Assembly: GCA_937967795.1 (NCBI GenBank)
Contig: CALBSK010000017.1
Span: 1-60,636, forward strand
Length of the DNA: 60,636 bases
From: an uncultured Alphaproteobacteria bacterium
GTDB lineage: Bacteria > Pseudomonadota > Alphaproteobacteria > UBA9655
Direction: 5' to 3'
Within the stretch, counting starts at the first letter, position 1; each line of letters begins with the position of its first letter. Shown here one piece after another: positions 1-8,074 of the stretch. Position numbers and translations under genes: made by a program. The notes beneath the pieces are model-generated. The model saw only the letters and a list, made by a program, of their open reading frames with translations, searched no databases and was not told the origin of the DNA.

Positions 1-215
1 TTTTGATACAACTCGACAGCTTTTTGATCATTCTTCATAACGCCGCAACCATTTGCATACATCCATGCGAGATTGTTTTGAGCCGGAGCATTTCCTTGAT
101 CAGCTGCTTTTTGATACAACTCGACAGCTTTTTGATCATTCTTCATAACGCCGCAACCATTTGCATACATCCATGCGAGATTGTTTTGAGCCTGAGCATT
201 TCCTTGATCAGCTGC
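1..215. repeat. 108-bp tandem repeat encoding Sel1 units
   Basis: Bases 1-107 and 109-215 are identical except for one position (G at 85, T at 193). The period of 108 bases equals 36 codons, one Sel1 unit. The near identity indicates a recent duplication or gene conversion inside the gene; more units may lie beyond the window edge. Confidence 0.95.
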
Positions 216-812
216 CTGTTGAATAAGGTTTTTGCACTCTTCTAAGTTTTTTTTAACGCCTATGCCTTCTTGATAGAATCTTCCTAGTAGAAACTGAGCT
301 AAAACAAGGCCTTGAGAGGATTGGTCACGGACATGCTTCACAAAAGTTGGAAGGAAAGAATCAAGGGAAGTATCTGTTTTTTGTATAAATAGGGAGAAGA
401 TCAAAAGAGTATATGAGCTATCTGTTAGAGCCTTTTCTTGGATATTCGTCCACTGTGAAACTTGAAGTTGTCTTAATATTTCTTTTTCTAAAGGACATTT
501 TACGTGTCGTTGGGCAATATCGTTTTGAGCATTGACATCATCATCGTTTGCTCTCGCAATAAGATCATTCCATTCTTCTCCTGTTAAGAGCTTAAAAATA
601 AGAGGAGGACGCTTGGTTAGTTTTCTTTTTTTATTGAAAGACAGGCTTTTTGACTTCTGTTTCCTTTTTTTGTTTTCTTTCTTGATTGTTGAGAAGGAAC
701 TGGAGGCTCCCGCTCCTTCCATAGCTTCTCCCCTATAGGGAGCAGCAGTCAGCACAAGAGTAAGGAGAGAAGAAAACCCTAGGCTTTTTTTAAACAAAGA
801 AAAAGAACTCAT
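1..812 (-). CDS. Secreted Sel1-repeat protein (3' part cut by window edge)
   Basis: Open leftwards from an ATG at 812 to the window edge without a stop, so the C-terminus is missing. A GAGG-type ribosome site lies about 9 bases upstream of the ATG. The first ~32 residues form a Sec signal peptide (FKKSLGFSSLLTLVLTAAP...GEA), followed by Met-Glu and a basic Lys-rich stretch. From about residue 165 come Sel1-type TPR repeats of 36 residues (pattern A.QNNLAWMYANG.GV.KN..KAVELYQKAADQGNA), two of them almost identical. Sel1 repeats are alpha-helical protein-binding modules, common in secreted proteins of intracellular bacteria that meet eukaryotic hosts. Role as an effector is inference; family assignment by repeat pattern is firm. 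Confidence 0.85.
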   Translation of the reverse strand, partial: MSSFSLFKKSLGFSSLLTLVLTAAPYRGEAMEGAGASSSFSTIKKENKKRKQKSKSLSFNKKRKLTKRPPLIFKLLTGEEWNDLIARANDDDVNAQNDIAQRHVKCPLEKEILRQLQVSQWTNIQEKALTDSSYTLLIFSLFIQKTDTSLDSFLPTFVKHVRDQSSQGLVLAQFLLGRFYQEGIGVKKNLEECKNLIQQAADQGNAQAQNNLAWMYANGCGVMKNDQKAVELYQKAADQGNAPAQNNLAWMYANGCGVMKNDQKAVELYQ

Positions 813-981
813 AAAACAATCCTCATAACAACAATATTAATGGAGTATATAAGGATATTGAATATTAATTTCAAGAGAAAATAATTCTCTTTCTTTTAAC
901 GCTCCCTTTTCTTCGTGACAAACCCAACTCATTCTTATAAATTAGGCGCTAACATTAACACTCCATTCCCGTTGAACATAT

Positions 982-2622
982 ATGATTTCATTTTATCTGA
1001 AAAAATTTAAAAAGTTCAGGGTGGAAGGCGCTTCATCCCTCTTGTGGACAAGGGCAGTAGGGGTGTTTATTCAAGATATCTGTATGGTTGTCTTAAGTTT
1101 TCAGCTTTCTCTTTTCTTACGCTTAGGAGATGATATTTCTCATCTTTCAACGGAGGTTATACTTTTAAACACCTTTCTTTATGTATTATTTGGGGCGTCT
1201 GCTTTTTTAGGAAAGCACATCTATAAAAGCCTCTGGCCAGACTCTGCAGAGGGTGGATTGATCTCTCTTGCTTTGCCTGCGACATACATTACCCTTTTAT
1301 ATCTTCCAGCTCTCTTTATTTTACCACCGGATTTTTCACTTCCCCCATCTACGCCCTTTATCAATTGGTTTGTTTTAATGACCCTTTTAGGAACTTCTCG
1401 CTTGTTTTGCCATCTGTATGAGGGGTACCAAAATAAAGTGCAAGTTATAGTGGATCCTCTCAAAAACCAACAGGGCGACTTCCTTTTGATGAAAAGCATC
1501 TTGAAAAGATCGCCGATACCCTTTGATCGAAAGAGTGTTCAAGCCATGATAAGGGGGAAAAGAATCCTTGTAACAGGAGCGGGAGGAGAAATGGGAAAAG
1601 AGCTCATGCGACATATTTCAGAGTTTTCCCCTTCTCACCTTTGCCTTGTAGATCGTAGCGAACATCTTTTGTATCTAGCAGGTAGAGAGATAAGAGATCG
1701 GCATCCAACAGTTGCTTGTGATGAGATTTTAGGAGATGTGGCTTATCGAGAACGGATTCGCTATATTATCTCTTCTTTTAGACCCGATCTCGTCTTTCAT
1801 GCGGCCGCCCTTAAGCATTCTTCTATTTTAGAGAAAAATCTCTCTGAAGCTATTGCGACGAATGTGATTGGAACGCGAAATGTGGCAGAGGCGTGTCGTG
1901 ATTTCAATGTAAGAGCGATGCTCCTCATCTCAACAAATAGAGCGAGGAATCCTACCCATATAATGGGAGCGACCAAACGTTTGGCAGAATGTTATTGTCA
2001 GGCGTTGGATGGTTTAGAAAGGAAAAAACCCAATGGCACACGGTATGCGAGTATACAATTTGGGACGGTTTTAGAATCCTCCGAATCCGTTGTCTCTCAA
2101 TTTAGGCAGCAAATTGCAAAAGGAGGTCCCCTTAAAATATCTCACTCAGAGATGATAGGTTATTTTATAACCGCTCAGGAAGTTGGAGAACTGGTTCTTC
2201 AAGCCATGTCTTTTGCTCTCAGTTCAAAGATACAAGCCGGGCGTATTTTTGTCCTCGAAAGGGGAGAGCCTTTAAAGATGGATGATCTTGCAAGAGAAAT
2301 GATAAGACATGCGGGCTTAGAGCCTGATGAAGACATTGAAATTAAATTTACAGGCCTAAAATCAGGATGGGAATCTGCTGAAGATTTACCTGACCATCTT
2401 TTCCCGACAAACCATCCTCGCATTTTTACTGCCATGCTTCGCACCATGGATCATGGTTTTTTAATACGTGCGCTTCATGAACTCGAGATTGTTGCGAAAG
2501 CAGGAGATCATGAGTCGATCTCTCGTCTTCTCCATGCTCTGGTTCCCGAATATAAAAAATCAGCTGAGTTGGACGGCGCCTCTTTAAAAATGGCTGAGGT
2601 TAATAACATATATAACGTTTAA
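982..2622 (+). CDS. CapD/FlaA1-like membrane nucleotide-sugar dehydratase/epimerase
   Basis: 546 residues. The N-terminal ~150 residues hold hydrophobic segments (around 28-50, 60-78 and 90-130), followed from about residue 193 by an NAD(P)-binding Rossmann domain with the glycine motif VTGAGGEMGKEL, the acidic LVDRSE strand end and the GDV and FHAAA motifs. The extended-SDR catalytic block reads STNRARNPTHIMGATKR near residue 315. The Met...Lys of MGATK is kept as in the membrane members WbpM/PglF, which turn UDP-GlcNAc into 4-keto-6-deoxy sugars for surface polysaccharide. The usual STDKA is altered to STNRA, which may affect activity. The gene abuts mutS with no gap. Exact substrate unknown. 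Confidence 0.85.
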   Translation: MISFYLKKFKKFRVEGASSLLWTRAVGVFIQDICMVVLSFQLSLFLRLGDDISHLSTEVILLNTFLYVLFGASAFLGKHIYKSLWPDSAEGGLISLALPATYITLLYLPALFILPPDFSLPPSTPFINWFVLMTLLGTSRLFCHLYEGYQNKVQVIVDPLKNQQGDFLLMKSILKRSPIPFDRKSVQAMIRGKRILVTGAGGEMGKELMRHISEFSPSHLCLVDRSEHLLYLAGREIRDRHPTVACDEILGDVAYRERIRYIISSFRPDLVFHAAALKHSSILEKNLSEAIATNVIGTRNVAEACRDFNVRAMLLISTNRARNPTHIMGATKRLAECYCQALDGLERKKPNGTRYASIQFGTVLESSESVVSQFRQQIAKGGPLKISHSEMIGYFITAQEVGELVLQAMSFALSSKIQAGRIFVLERGEPLKMDDLAREMIRHAGLEPDEDIEIKFTGLKSGWESAEDLPDHLFPTNHPRIFTAMLRTMDHGFLIRALHELEIVAKAGDHESISRLLHALVPEYKKSAELDGASLKMAEVNNIYNV

Positions 2623-5232
2623 ATGGTTGATAAACTTATGACCCTTGCCAATCTTCAATCATCCCATCAAACGCCCATGATAGCGCAATATTTAGAGATT
2701 AAATCTCAATATCCTTCTTGTCTTTTATTCTATAGATTAGGAGATTTTTATGAGCTTTTTTTTGAAGATGCCCTTATCGCCTCAAAGGCCCTCGATATTA
2801 CGCTTACGCGACGAGGAAAAGGAAAAGAAGGGGAAGAAATTCCCATGTGCGGTGTGCCTGCACACGCGAGTGATCAGTATCTTGTACGATTGATTCGCCA
2901 AGGATTTCGCGTTGCAATTTGTGAGCAAACAGAAGAGACTTCTGCGCGAAAAGAAAAAGGGCCTTTGAAACGAGAAGTTATTCGTGTGGTGACGCCGGGT
3001 ACTCTTACTGAAGAAGGCTTGCTTGAGGCGAGTCAGAATAACTTTTTGACAGCCCTTGTCCCCGGTAAAGGCCATGACATCAGTTTAGCCTCCATCGATA
3101 TTTCAACAGGTGATTTTTTTGTTGAATCCACAAGCCTTTCCAATTTTGAAACCGTATTAGCCCGTCTTAAGCCAGGGGAGCTCATCTTTCCTGATTCTTT
3201 TTTAAAGACACCTGAGCTTTATGAAATTTTCCAGGAGATTAAAAAAAATCTTACGCCTTTACCTTCAAGCCGTTTTGATGGTCAAAATGGGCTTGAACGC
3301 TTAAAAGAACTTTACGGTGTGGCGACACTTGACGCTTTTGGGGATTTTAGACCCCCAGAAATAGCGGCTTGTGGGGCCCTTATGGATTATATTCGGCTGA
3401 CCCAAAAGAAGGATGCTTCTTCCTTAAGGCCGCCTCGCCGTCTTAAAGAAGGACGGCACCTTGCACTCGATGCTGCCACACGGAGAAACTTGGAACTCCA
3501 TGCTTCTCTTTCGGGGGAAAAGAGGGGAAGTCTTTTAGATATTATTGATCATACAACAACGCCTATGGGAGCCCGCCTCCTTTCTCATCATCTGGCGTCT
3601 CCTTTAACAGATCTGAACGCTCTTCAAAGGCGTTTTGAGTGTATCGATTTTCTTTTTAAGAATTTGCCGGTCAATCAAACGTTAAGAGCTCTTTTAATAA
3701 AATGCCCTGATTTAGAACGTCCTCTTTCTCGCTTGACATGGGGAAGGGGAGGGCCGAGAGATTTAGGAGCGATTAATCGAAGTCTTACTCTTCTTCCTGA
3801 CGTGGAAAAGATTTTAAGGGGATATGAGATTCCGGATAGCTTAAAATCGATTTTAAAACGTCTAGGGTATTATGAAGAATTAACAACTCGCTTAGCACGC
3901 GCTCTTAAGGACGAGCTTCCTCATTCAGCGCGCGAGGGCGGCTTTATTCGTCCAGGATATCACCTGCCTTTGGACGAGTTTGTAGCTCTTAAAGATGATA
4001 GCAAGGGAGCTCTTGAGGTTTTGCAACAAAAGTATATCGTTGAAACAGGGATTTCCTCTTTAAAGATTAAACATAACCATATTGTTGGCTATCATATTGA
4101 GATTACAAGTTTCCATAAGGATAAACTTGGCCCCACTTTTATTCACCGGCAAACCATGGCGAATGCTATGCGGTTTACAACACTTGAGTTGGTGGAGTTA
4201 GAGAAGAAAATGAAAGGGGCTTTAGACCAAGCGTTGACACTTGAGCTTCGTCTTTTCCAAGATTTAGTTGATGAAATTACAAACCGGGCTCCGGAAATTA
4301 TAGAAACAGCTCGTGCGCTGGCAGCTCTTGATGTTGCAGCAAGTCATGCCCATTTGGCCCATGAGAAAAATTATGTAAAGCCTCAATTGGACGAAACATT
4401 GATGTTTGAGATCGAAGAGGGACGCCACCCTGTAGTGGAAGCTCTTTTGCCTCAGGGAACGTCCTTTGTCCCCAATACGTGCAGTTTAAAAGGTGTCTGG
4501 CTTCTTACAGGTCCTAACATGGCTGGAAAAAGTACATTTTTGCGGCAAAATGCTCTCATTGCGTTGATGGCTCATATAGGAATGTATGTACCGGCAAAGA
4601 AAGCCCATATTGGTATAATTGATCGCATATTTAGTCGTGTCGGAGCATCAGACGATCTAGCGCGAGGACGGTCCACCTTTATGGTGGAGATGACAGAAAC
4701 AGCCATCATCCTTAATCAAGCAACGCCTCGTAGCTTTGTCATTTTGGATGAAATTGGCCGGGGAACGGCTACGTTTGATGGTCTCTCTTTGGCATGGGCA
4801 ACGGTTGAGCATTTGGTTCATGTGAATCGGGCGCGCTCTCTTTTTGCCACTCATTATCACGAATTGACTTCTCTTGAGAAATCTTTGCCGGATGTTCACT
4901 GTTATACAGTTAAAATTCGAGAGTGGAAGGACCAAATTATTTTTCTTCATGAAATTATCAAAGGCATGGCGGATAAATCGTATGGTATTCAAGTCGGAAA
5001 GTTGGCAGGTCTTCCTCCTGTCGTGGTGAGAAGAGCAGAGGAGGTTTTGGCGACCTTGGAAGAAAAAAAGCCTAAGCCAAAACTTGTGTCCCAGCCTCTT
5101 CCGCTTTTTGCGGAAGCCTATAGGGCGCCATCTCCTCTAGAAAAAGCGTTTGAGGCCCTTAATCCCGATGATTTATCTCCTAAAGACGCCCTCGAAAAAC
5201 TATATTGTCTTAAGAAATTGATGAAGGCTTGA
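2623..5232 (+). CDS. mutS: DNA mismatch repair protein MutS
   Basis: 869 residues, normal MutS length. The N-terminal mismatch-binding domain shows the LFYRLGDFYELFFEDA block containing the Phe-x-Glu that stacks on the mispair. Then come connector, lever and clamp domains and a C-terminal ATPase with Walker A (TGPNMAGKST, about 629-638), the GASDDLARGRSTFMVEM signature, Walker B (VILDEIGRGTATFDG) and FATHYHEL. The first ATG directly follows the stop of the upstream CapD-like gene; a Met five codons later is an alternative start. Works with MutL, encoded at 33448-35205 on the other strand. Confidence 0.98.
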   Translation: MVDKLMTLANLQSSHQTPMIAQYLEIKSQYPSCLLFYRLGDFYELFFEDALIASKALDITLTRRGKGKEGEEIPMCGVPAHASDQYLVRLIRQGFRVAICEQTEETSARKEKGPLKREVIRVVTPGTLTEEGLLEASQNNFLTALVPGKGHDISLASIDISTGDFFVESTSLSNFETVLARLKPGELIFPDSFLKTPELYEIFQEIKKNLTPLPSSRFDGQNGLERLKELYGVATLDAFGDFRPPEIAACGALMDYIRLTQKKDASSLRPPRRLKEGRHLALDAATRRNLELHASLSGEKRGSLLDIIDHTTTPMGARLLSHHLASPLTDLNALQRRFECIDFLFKNLPVNQTLRALLIKCPDLERPLSRLTWGRGGPRDLGAINRSLTLLPDVEKILRGYEIPDSLKSILKRLGYYEELTTRLARALKDELPHSAREGGFIRPGYHLPLDEFVALKDDSKGALEVLQQKYIVETGISSLKIKHNHIVGYHIEITSFHKDKLGPTFIHRQTMANAMRFTTLELVELEKKMKGALDQALTLELRLFQDLVDEITNRAPEIIETARALAALDVAASHAHLAHEKNYVKPQLDETLMFEIEEGRHPVVEALLPQGTSFVPNTCSLKGVWLLTGPNMAGKSTFLRQNALIALMAHIGMYVPAKKAHIGIIDRIFSRVGASDDLARGRSTFMVEMTETAIILNQATPRSFVILDEIGRGTATFDGLSLAWATVEHLVHVNRARSLFATHYHELTSLEKSLPDVHCYTVKIREWKDQIIFLHEIIKGMADKSYGIQVGKLAGLPPVVVRRAEEVLATLEEKKPKPKLVSQPLPLFAEAYRAPSPLEKAFEALNPDDLSPKDALEKLYCLKKLMKA

Positions 5233-5286
5233 TTTAGATAAAATGGCTTCGGGATATAAATTTTAAGAAAAGCTCCTCTTTCGTTT

Positions 5287-5535
5287 TTAAGATTTTTGAG
5301 TGTTGCGGTCAACACAGATTCCCGGGACCCACATACAGCCAGGAACTTTTGTACAATCTGCTTCGCTTTTACTCAAGGGCAGGCACGTGAAAATGTCAGT
5401 ATCCCCCCTATTAGGCAAACACCATATGGTTGTTGCCCACTCACACTTTAAATTAGCCTCACATTGGATTTGTGTGAGGGGGTTTGAACAAGGTGCAGCT
5501 TGGAGCGGTGAATTAATTCCTAAAAACCCTATCAT
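5287..5535 (-). CDS. Small exported cysteine-rich protein with two four-Cys modules
   Basis: About 82 residues. A hydrophobic N-terminus (IGFLGINSPLQAA) suggests export, though no good ribosome site precedes the ATG at 5535. An in-frame upstream ATT (5553) would give a fuller signal peptide. The mature part contains eight Cys in two similar modules of spacing C-x8/9-C-x5-C-x-W-x4/5-C, each with Trp after the third Cys, so an internal duplication is likely. I recognise no family. It lies antisense between mutS and the MFS gene. The repeated Cys-Trp pattern supports a real gene; confidence is limited by the weak start. Confidence 0.55.
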   Translation of the reverse strand: MIGFLGINSPLQAAPCSNPLTQIQCEANLKCEWATTIWCLPNRGDTDIFTCLPLSKSEADCTKVPGCMWVPGICVDRNTQKS

Positions 5536-5691
5536 TGAAATGCCGAGGAAAATTTTGTAGGAGTGATGATTTAAGGTAAATTTTTCAACAAGTTAATATG
5601 TTTTACTTGTCAAGCTTAGCCATCCTCCTATAGAAGGAAGTCTGAGTTTAGCAAAGGGGGATACCCTTTTCTTTATTTTTGGAGTGAATGA

Positions 5692-6999
5692 TTGACTGTT
5701 GGAACGCTTACTTCTGAATCTTTGATTCTTCCCCAAAAGGGCAGTTATATTCAACGAGTCGTCCTTTCTTGTATGATTGGGAACGCGCTAGAGTGGTATG
5801 ATTTTGCTCTTTATGGATATTTTGCAACGACTATCGGTGCTCTTTTTTTTCCGAAGTTTAGCACCTTTGCTTCTCTCATAGCGACCTTTGGTATTTTCGC
5901 AGCAGGCTTTATTATGCGTCCTTTGGGGGGAGTTATTTTTGGGCATATTGGAGATAAAATTGGGCGTAAAAATGCCCTTTTATGGTCTATTTATTTAATG
6001 GCCATTCCCACAACTCTCATTGGCTTTTTGCCAACCTATGATCAAATTGGATGGTGTGCGCCTCTCCTTTTAACGGGTATTCGGTTGGCTCAGGGACTTT
6101 CGATGGGAGGAGAATTTACGGGTTCAATGGTTTTTGTTGTTGAACATGCTCAAACGAGAAACCGTGGACTCTATGGGAGTTGGGTTGTCTTTAGTCTTCT
6201 TTTGGGGATTTTAGTGGGATCAGCTGTAGCTACGTCTACTTGTTATCTACTTTCTGAAGATCAACTTATGGCCTGGGGTTGGCGAATTCCTTTTCTGTTG
6301 AGTGCTGCTGGAGGGTTTGTCGGATCCATTATGCGACGAACGGTTCATGAACCAGAACAATTTGCAAAAGCTAAAGAACGACATAAAGAGCATTCGACGC
6401 CACTTGCTGAACTTTTTAAGTATCATTTCAAAACCATTCTGTACGTTGTCACAATCGAGCTGACTCTTTCTGTTGGTTTTTATCTTATTGTTACTTTTAT
6501 CAATAACTTTCTTACTGCCCTTTTAGGATTTGATATGGTTACAAGTCTTATGATGACCACCTTCAGTATGATTGCAATGGGAATAACCATCCCCTTGTCT
6601 GGTTGGCTTTCTGATAAGATTGGGCGAAAAGCTGTTCTCATTCCGAGTGCTTTGGGATTTGCGTTTTTATCCTATCCCTTGTTCCTCGCTCTTGAAGGAA
6701 GTTTTGTTGTTGCTCTTTTGGCTCAAATTTTTCTCTCTTTCTTAATGGGGATGTTTTTTGCCCCTATTCCTGCAACGCTCGTTGAGCTTTTCCCGGTGAC
6801 CGTTCGCTATTCTGGTCTTTCTATTTCTCACAGTATCAGTATGGCTGTATTTGGAGGGAGTGCACCGATGATTGCCACCGGGTTAATTCGGCTCACCCAT
6901 AATAATGCAGCTCCTGCATTTTATTTAAGCGTAGCCTCTCTTATTGCAGCGATTGCTCTTTTGTTTATGAAAGATCGATTTAAATCAGAGTTGATGTAA
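5692..6999 (+). CDS. MFS transporter, metabolite:H+ symporter (ProP-like) type
   Basis: 435 residues with about 12 hydrophobic segments. The MFS signature appears twice, as GHIGDKIGRKN after helix 2 and SGWLSDKIGRKA after helix 8. The block RLAQGLSMGGEFTGSMVFVVEH is typical of the MHS subfamily (ProP, ShiA, KgtP), proton symporters for betaine, proline or organic acids. The start is TTG at 5692, chosen because GGAG lies 7 bases upstream and the nearby ATG and GTG are out of frame or stop at once. The 3' end overlaps the convergent Cys-rich gene by 20 bases. Substrate cannot be read from sequence. Confidence 0.9.
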   Translation: MTVGTLTSESLILPQKGSYIQRVVLSCMIGNALEWYDFALYGYFATTIGALFFPKFSTFASLIATFGIFAAGFIMRPLGGVIFGHIGDKIGRKNALLWSIYLMAIPTTLIGFLPTYDQIGWCAPLLLTGIRLAQGLSMGGEFTGSMVFVVEHAQTRNRGLYGSWVVFSLLLGILVGSAVATSTCYLLSEDQLMAWGWRIPFLLSAAGGFVGSIMRRTVHEPEQFAKAKERHKEHSTPLAELFKYHFKTILYVVTIELTLSVGFYLIVTFINNFLTALLGFDMVTSLMMTTFSMIAMGITIPLSGWLSDKIGRKAVLIPSALGFAFLSYPLFLALEGSFVVALLAQIFLSFLMGMFFAPIPATLVELFPVTVRYSGLSISHSISMAVFGGSAPMIATGLIRLTHNNAAPAFYLSVASLIAAIALLFMKDRFKSELM

Positions 7000-7387
7000 A
7001 CGCATAGTCTGCACACTCAAGTCCGCATTTCGGCATTCCTTCGTCACTTATGTAAGGTCGGCAGTTGGCATTTTGCGGACCACAAGTTCCTCTCTCGCAA
7101 CTCCCCTCAGAAGCATCACAGAAATAACATCCATCGCACATGCAAAGCTCATAGAATCGTTGCCAACGCACTGTTTGTTCCGGTGAAAGACCATGAGGAA
7201 CAGCGTGGCCTTCTTGATCGAAAGTGACGCGAAATACGCCATATTTTTCCAACAACCTTTGCCGTTCTTGATCGCCCACATCCCATTGAGAATGGAAACG
7301 CATGGTCACATCTGAGAATTCCTCAGCTTGTAATGGACTTAACCAAAAACATAACCAAAAAAATCCTTTGCGGATTTGAGGGCTCAT
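6980..7387 (-). CDS. Secreted cysteine-rich protein, unknown function
   Basis: 135 residues. Signal peptide at 1-21 (KGFFWLCFWLSPLQA, cut before EEFSD). The C-terminal half is packed with Cys (about ten between residues 82 and 124, with CxC, CDGC and CxxxxC spacings), suggesting a disulphide-rich fold or metal site outside the cytoplasm. No family recognised. It converges on the MFS gene with a short overlap and lies divergent to ssb. Like the 82-residue protein on the other side of the MFS gene it is small, exported and Cys-rich, although the Cys spacing differs. Confidence 0.7.
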   Translation of the reverse strand: MSPQIRKGFFWLCFWLSPLQAEEFSDVTMRFHSQWDVGDQERQRLLEKYGVFRVTFDQEGHAVPHGLSPEQTVRWQRFYELCMCDGCYFCDASEGSCERGTCGPQNANCRPYISDEGMPKCGLECADYAFTSTLI

Positions 7388-7572
7388 TCTTACCTCCCTT
7401 TAGAATTACTGAAGTTTGCCATAGTTTAAATGGTGAAAAAAGAATTAATTTTAGGAAAATGGTAAATAAAAGGGAGAAAGATAAACATCTTTCCTATTTG
7501 ATTAAATCCTGTAGCGCTTCAGGAAAAGATATCTTATAACAAAGAAGTAACCTTGAAAATTAAGGAGAGAGC

Positions 7573-8031
7573 ATGGCAGGCAGCGTAAATAAAGTGATCT
7601 TGATCGGAAATCTGGGCAAGGACCCTGAAGTGAGAATGACTCAAGAAGGAGTTAAAATTATTAATCTTTCTCTCGCGACTTCCGAACAATGGCGCGATCG
7701 AGACTCTCAAGAGAAAAAAGAACGTACAGAATGGCATCGAGTTGTGATATTTAATGAAAAGCTTGCAGATGTTGCTGATAAATATCTCCGCAAGGGCTCA
7801 AAAATCTACATCGAGGGCCAACTCCAGACGCGTAAATGGACGGATCAAAATGGGCAAGAACGTTATACAACAGAAGTTATTATTCCCCGTTTTCGAGGTG
7901 AGTTAACGATGTTAGATAGTAGCCGAGGTCAAGCGAACGGAGATGAAGTGGGATCTTTTGGAAATTCAAACAATAGCGCTCGAGAAGCGATTGCTTCTTT
8001 TGAAGGGATTGATGATGAGATTCCGTTTTAG
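7573..8031 (+). CDS. ssb: Single-stranded DNA-binding protein
   Basis: 152 residues. The OB fold spans residues 1-110 (MAGSVNKVILIGNLGKDPEVR, then WHRVVIFN and YIEGQLQTRKW), followed by a short polar linker and the conserved acidic tip DDEIPF that recruits repair and replication partners. Strong ribosome site AAGGAGAG before the ATG. It stands alone ahead of gyrA, with a 43-base gap. Confidence 0.98.
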   Translation: MAGSVNKVILIGNLGKDPEVRMTQEGVKIINLSLATSEQWRDRDSQEKKERTEWHRVVIFNEKLADVADKYLRKGSKIYIEGQLQTRKWTDQNGQERYTTEVIIPRFRGELTMLDSSRGQANGDEVGSFGNSNNSAREAIASFEGIDDEIPF

Positions 8032-8074
8032 AGAGCCCTTACACCCTATTAAAAATTCTTAAAGGAACTTAAAG

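Noticed and set aside
3..245. Plus-strand frame of 80 residues with an internal repeat at the window start
   Set aside because: It is the antisense image of the Sel1 repeats; the minus-strand translation matches the Sel1 pattern.
5300..5560. Plus-strand frame opposite the Cys-rich gene
   Set aside because: No ribosome site and no protein-like pattern; the minus-strand frame has the repeated Cys/Trp spacing.
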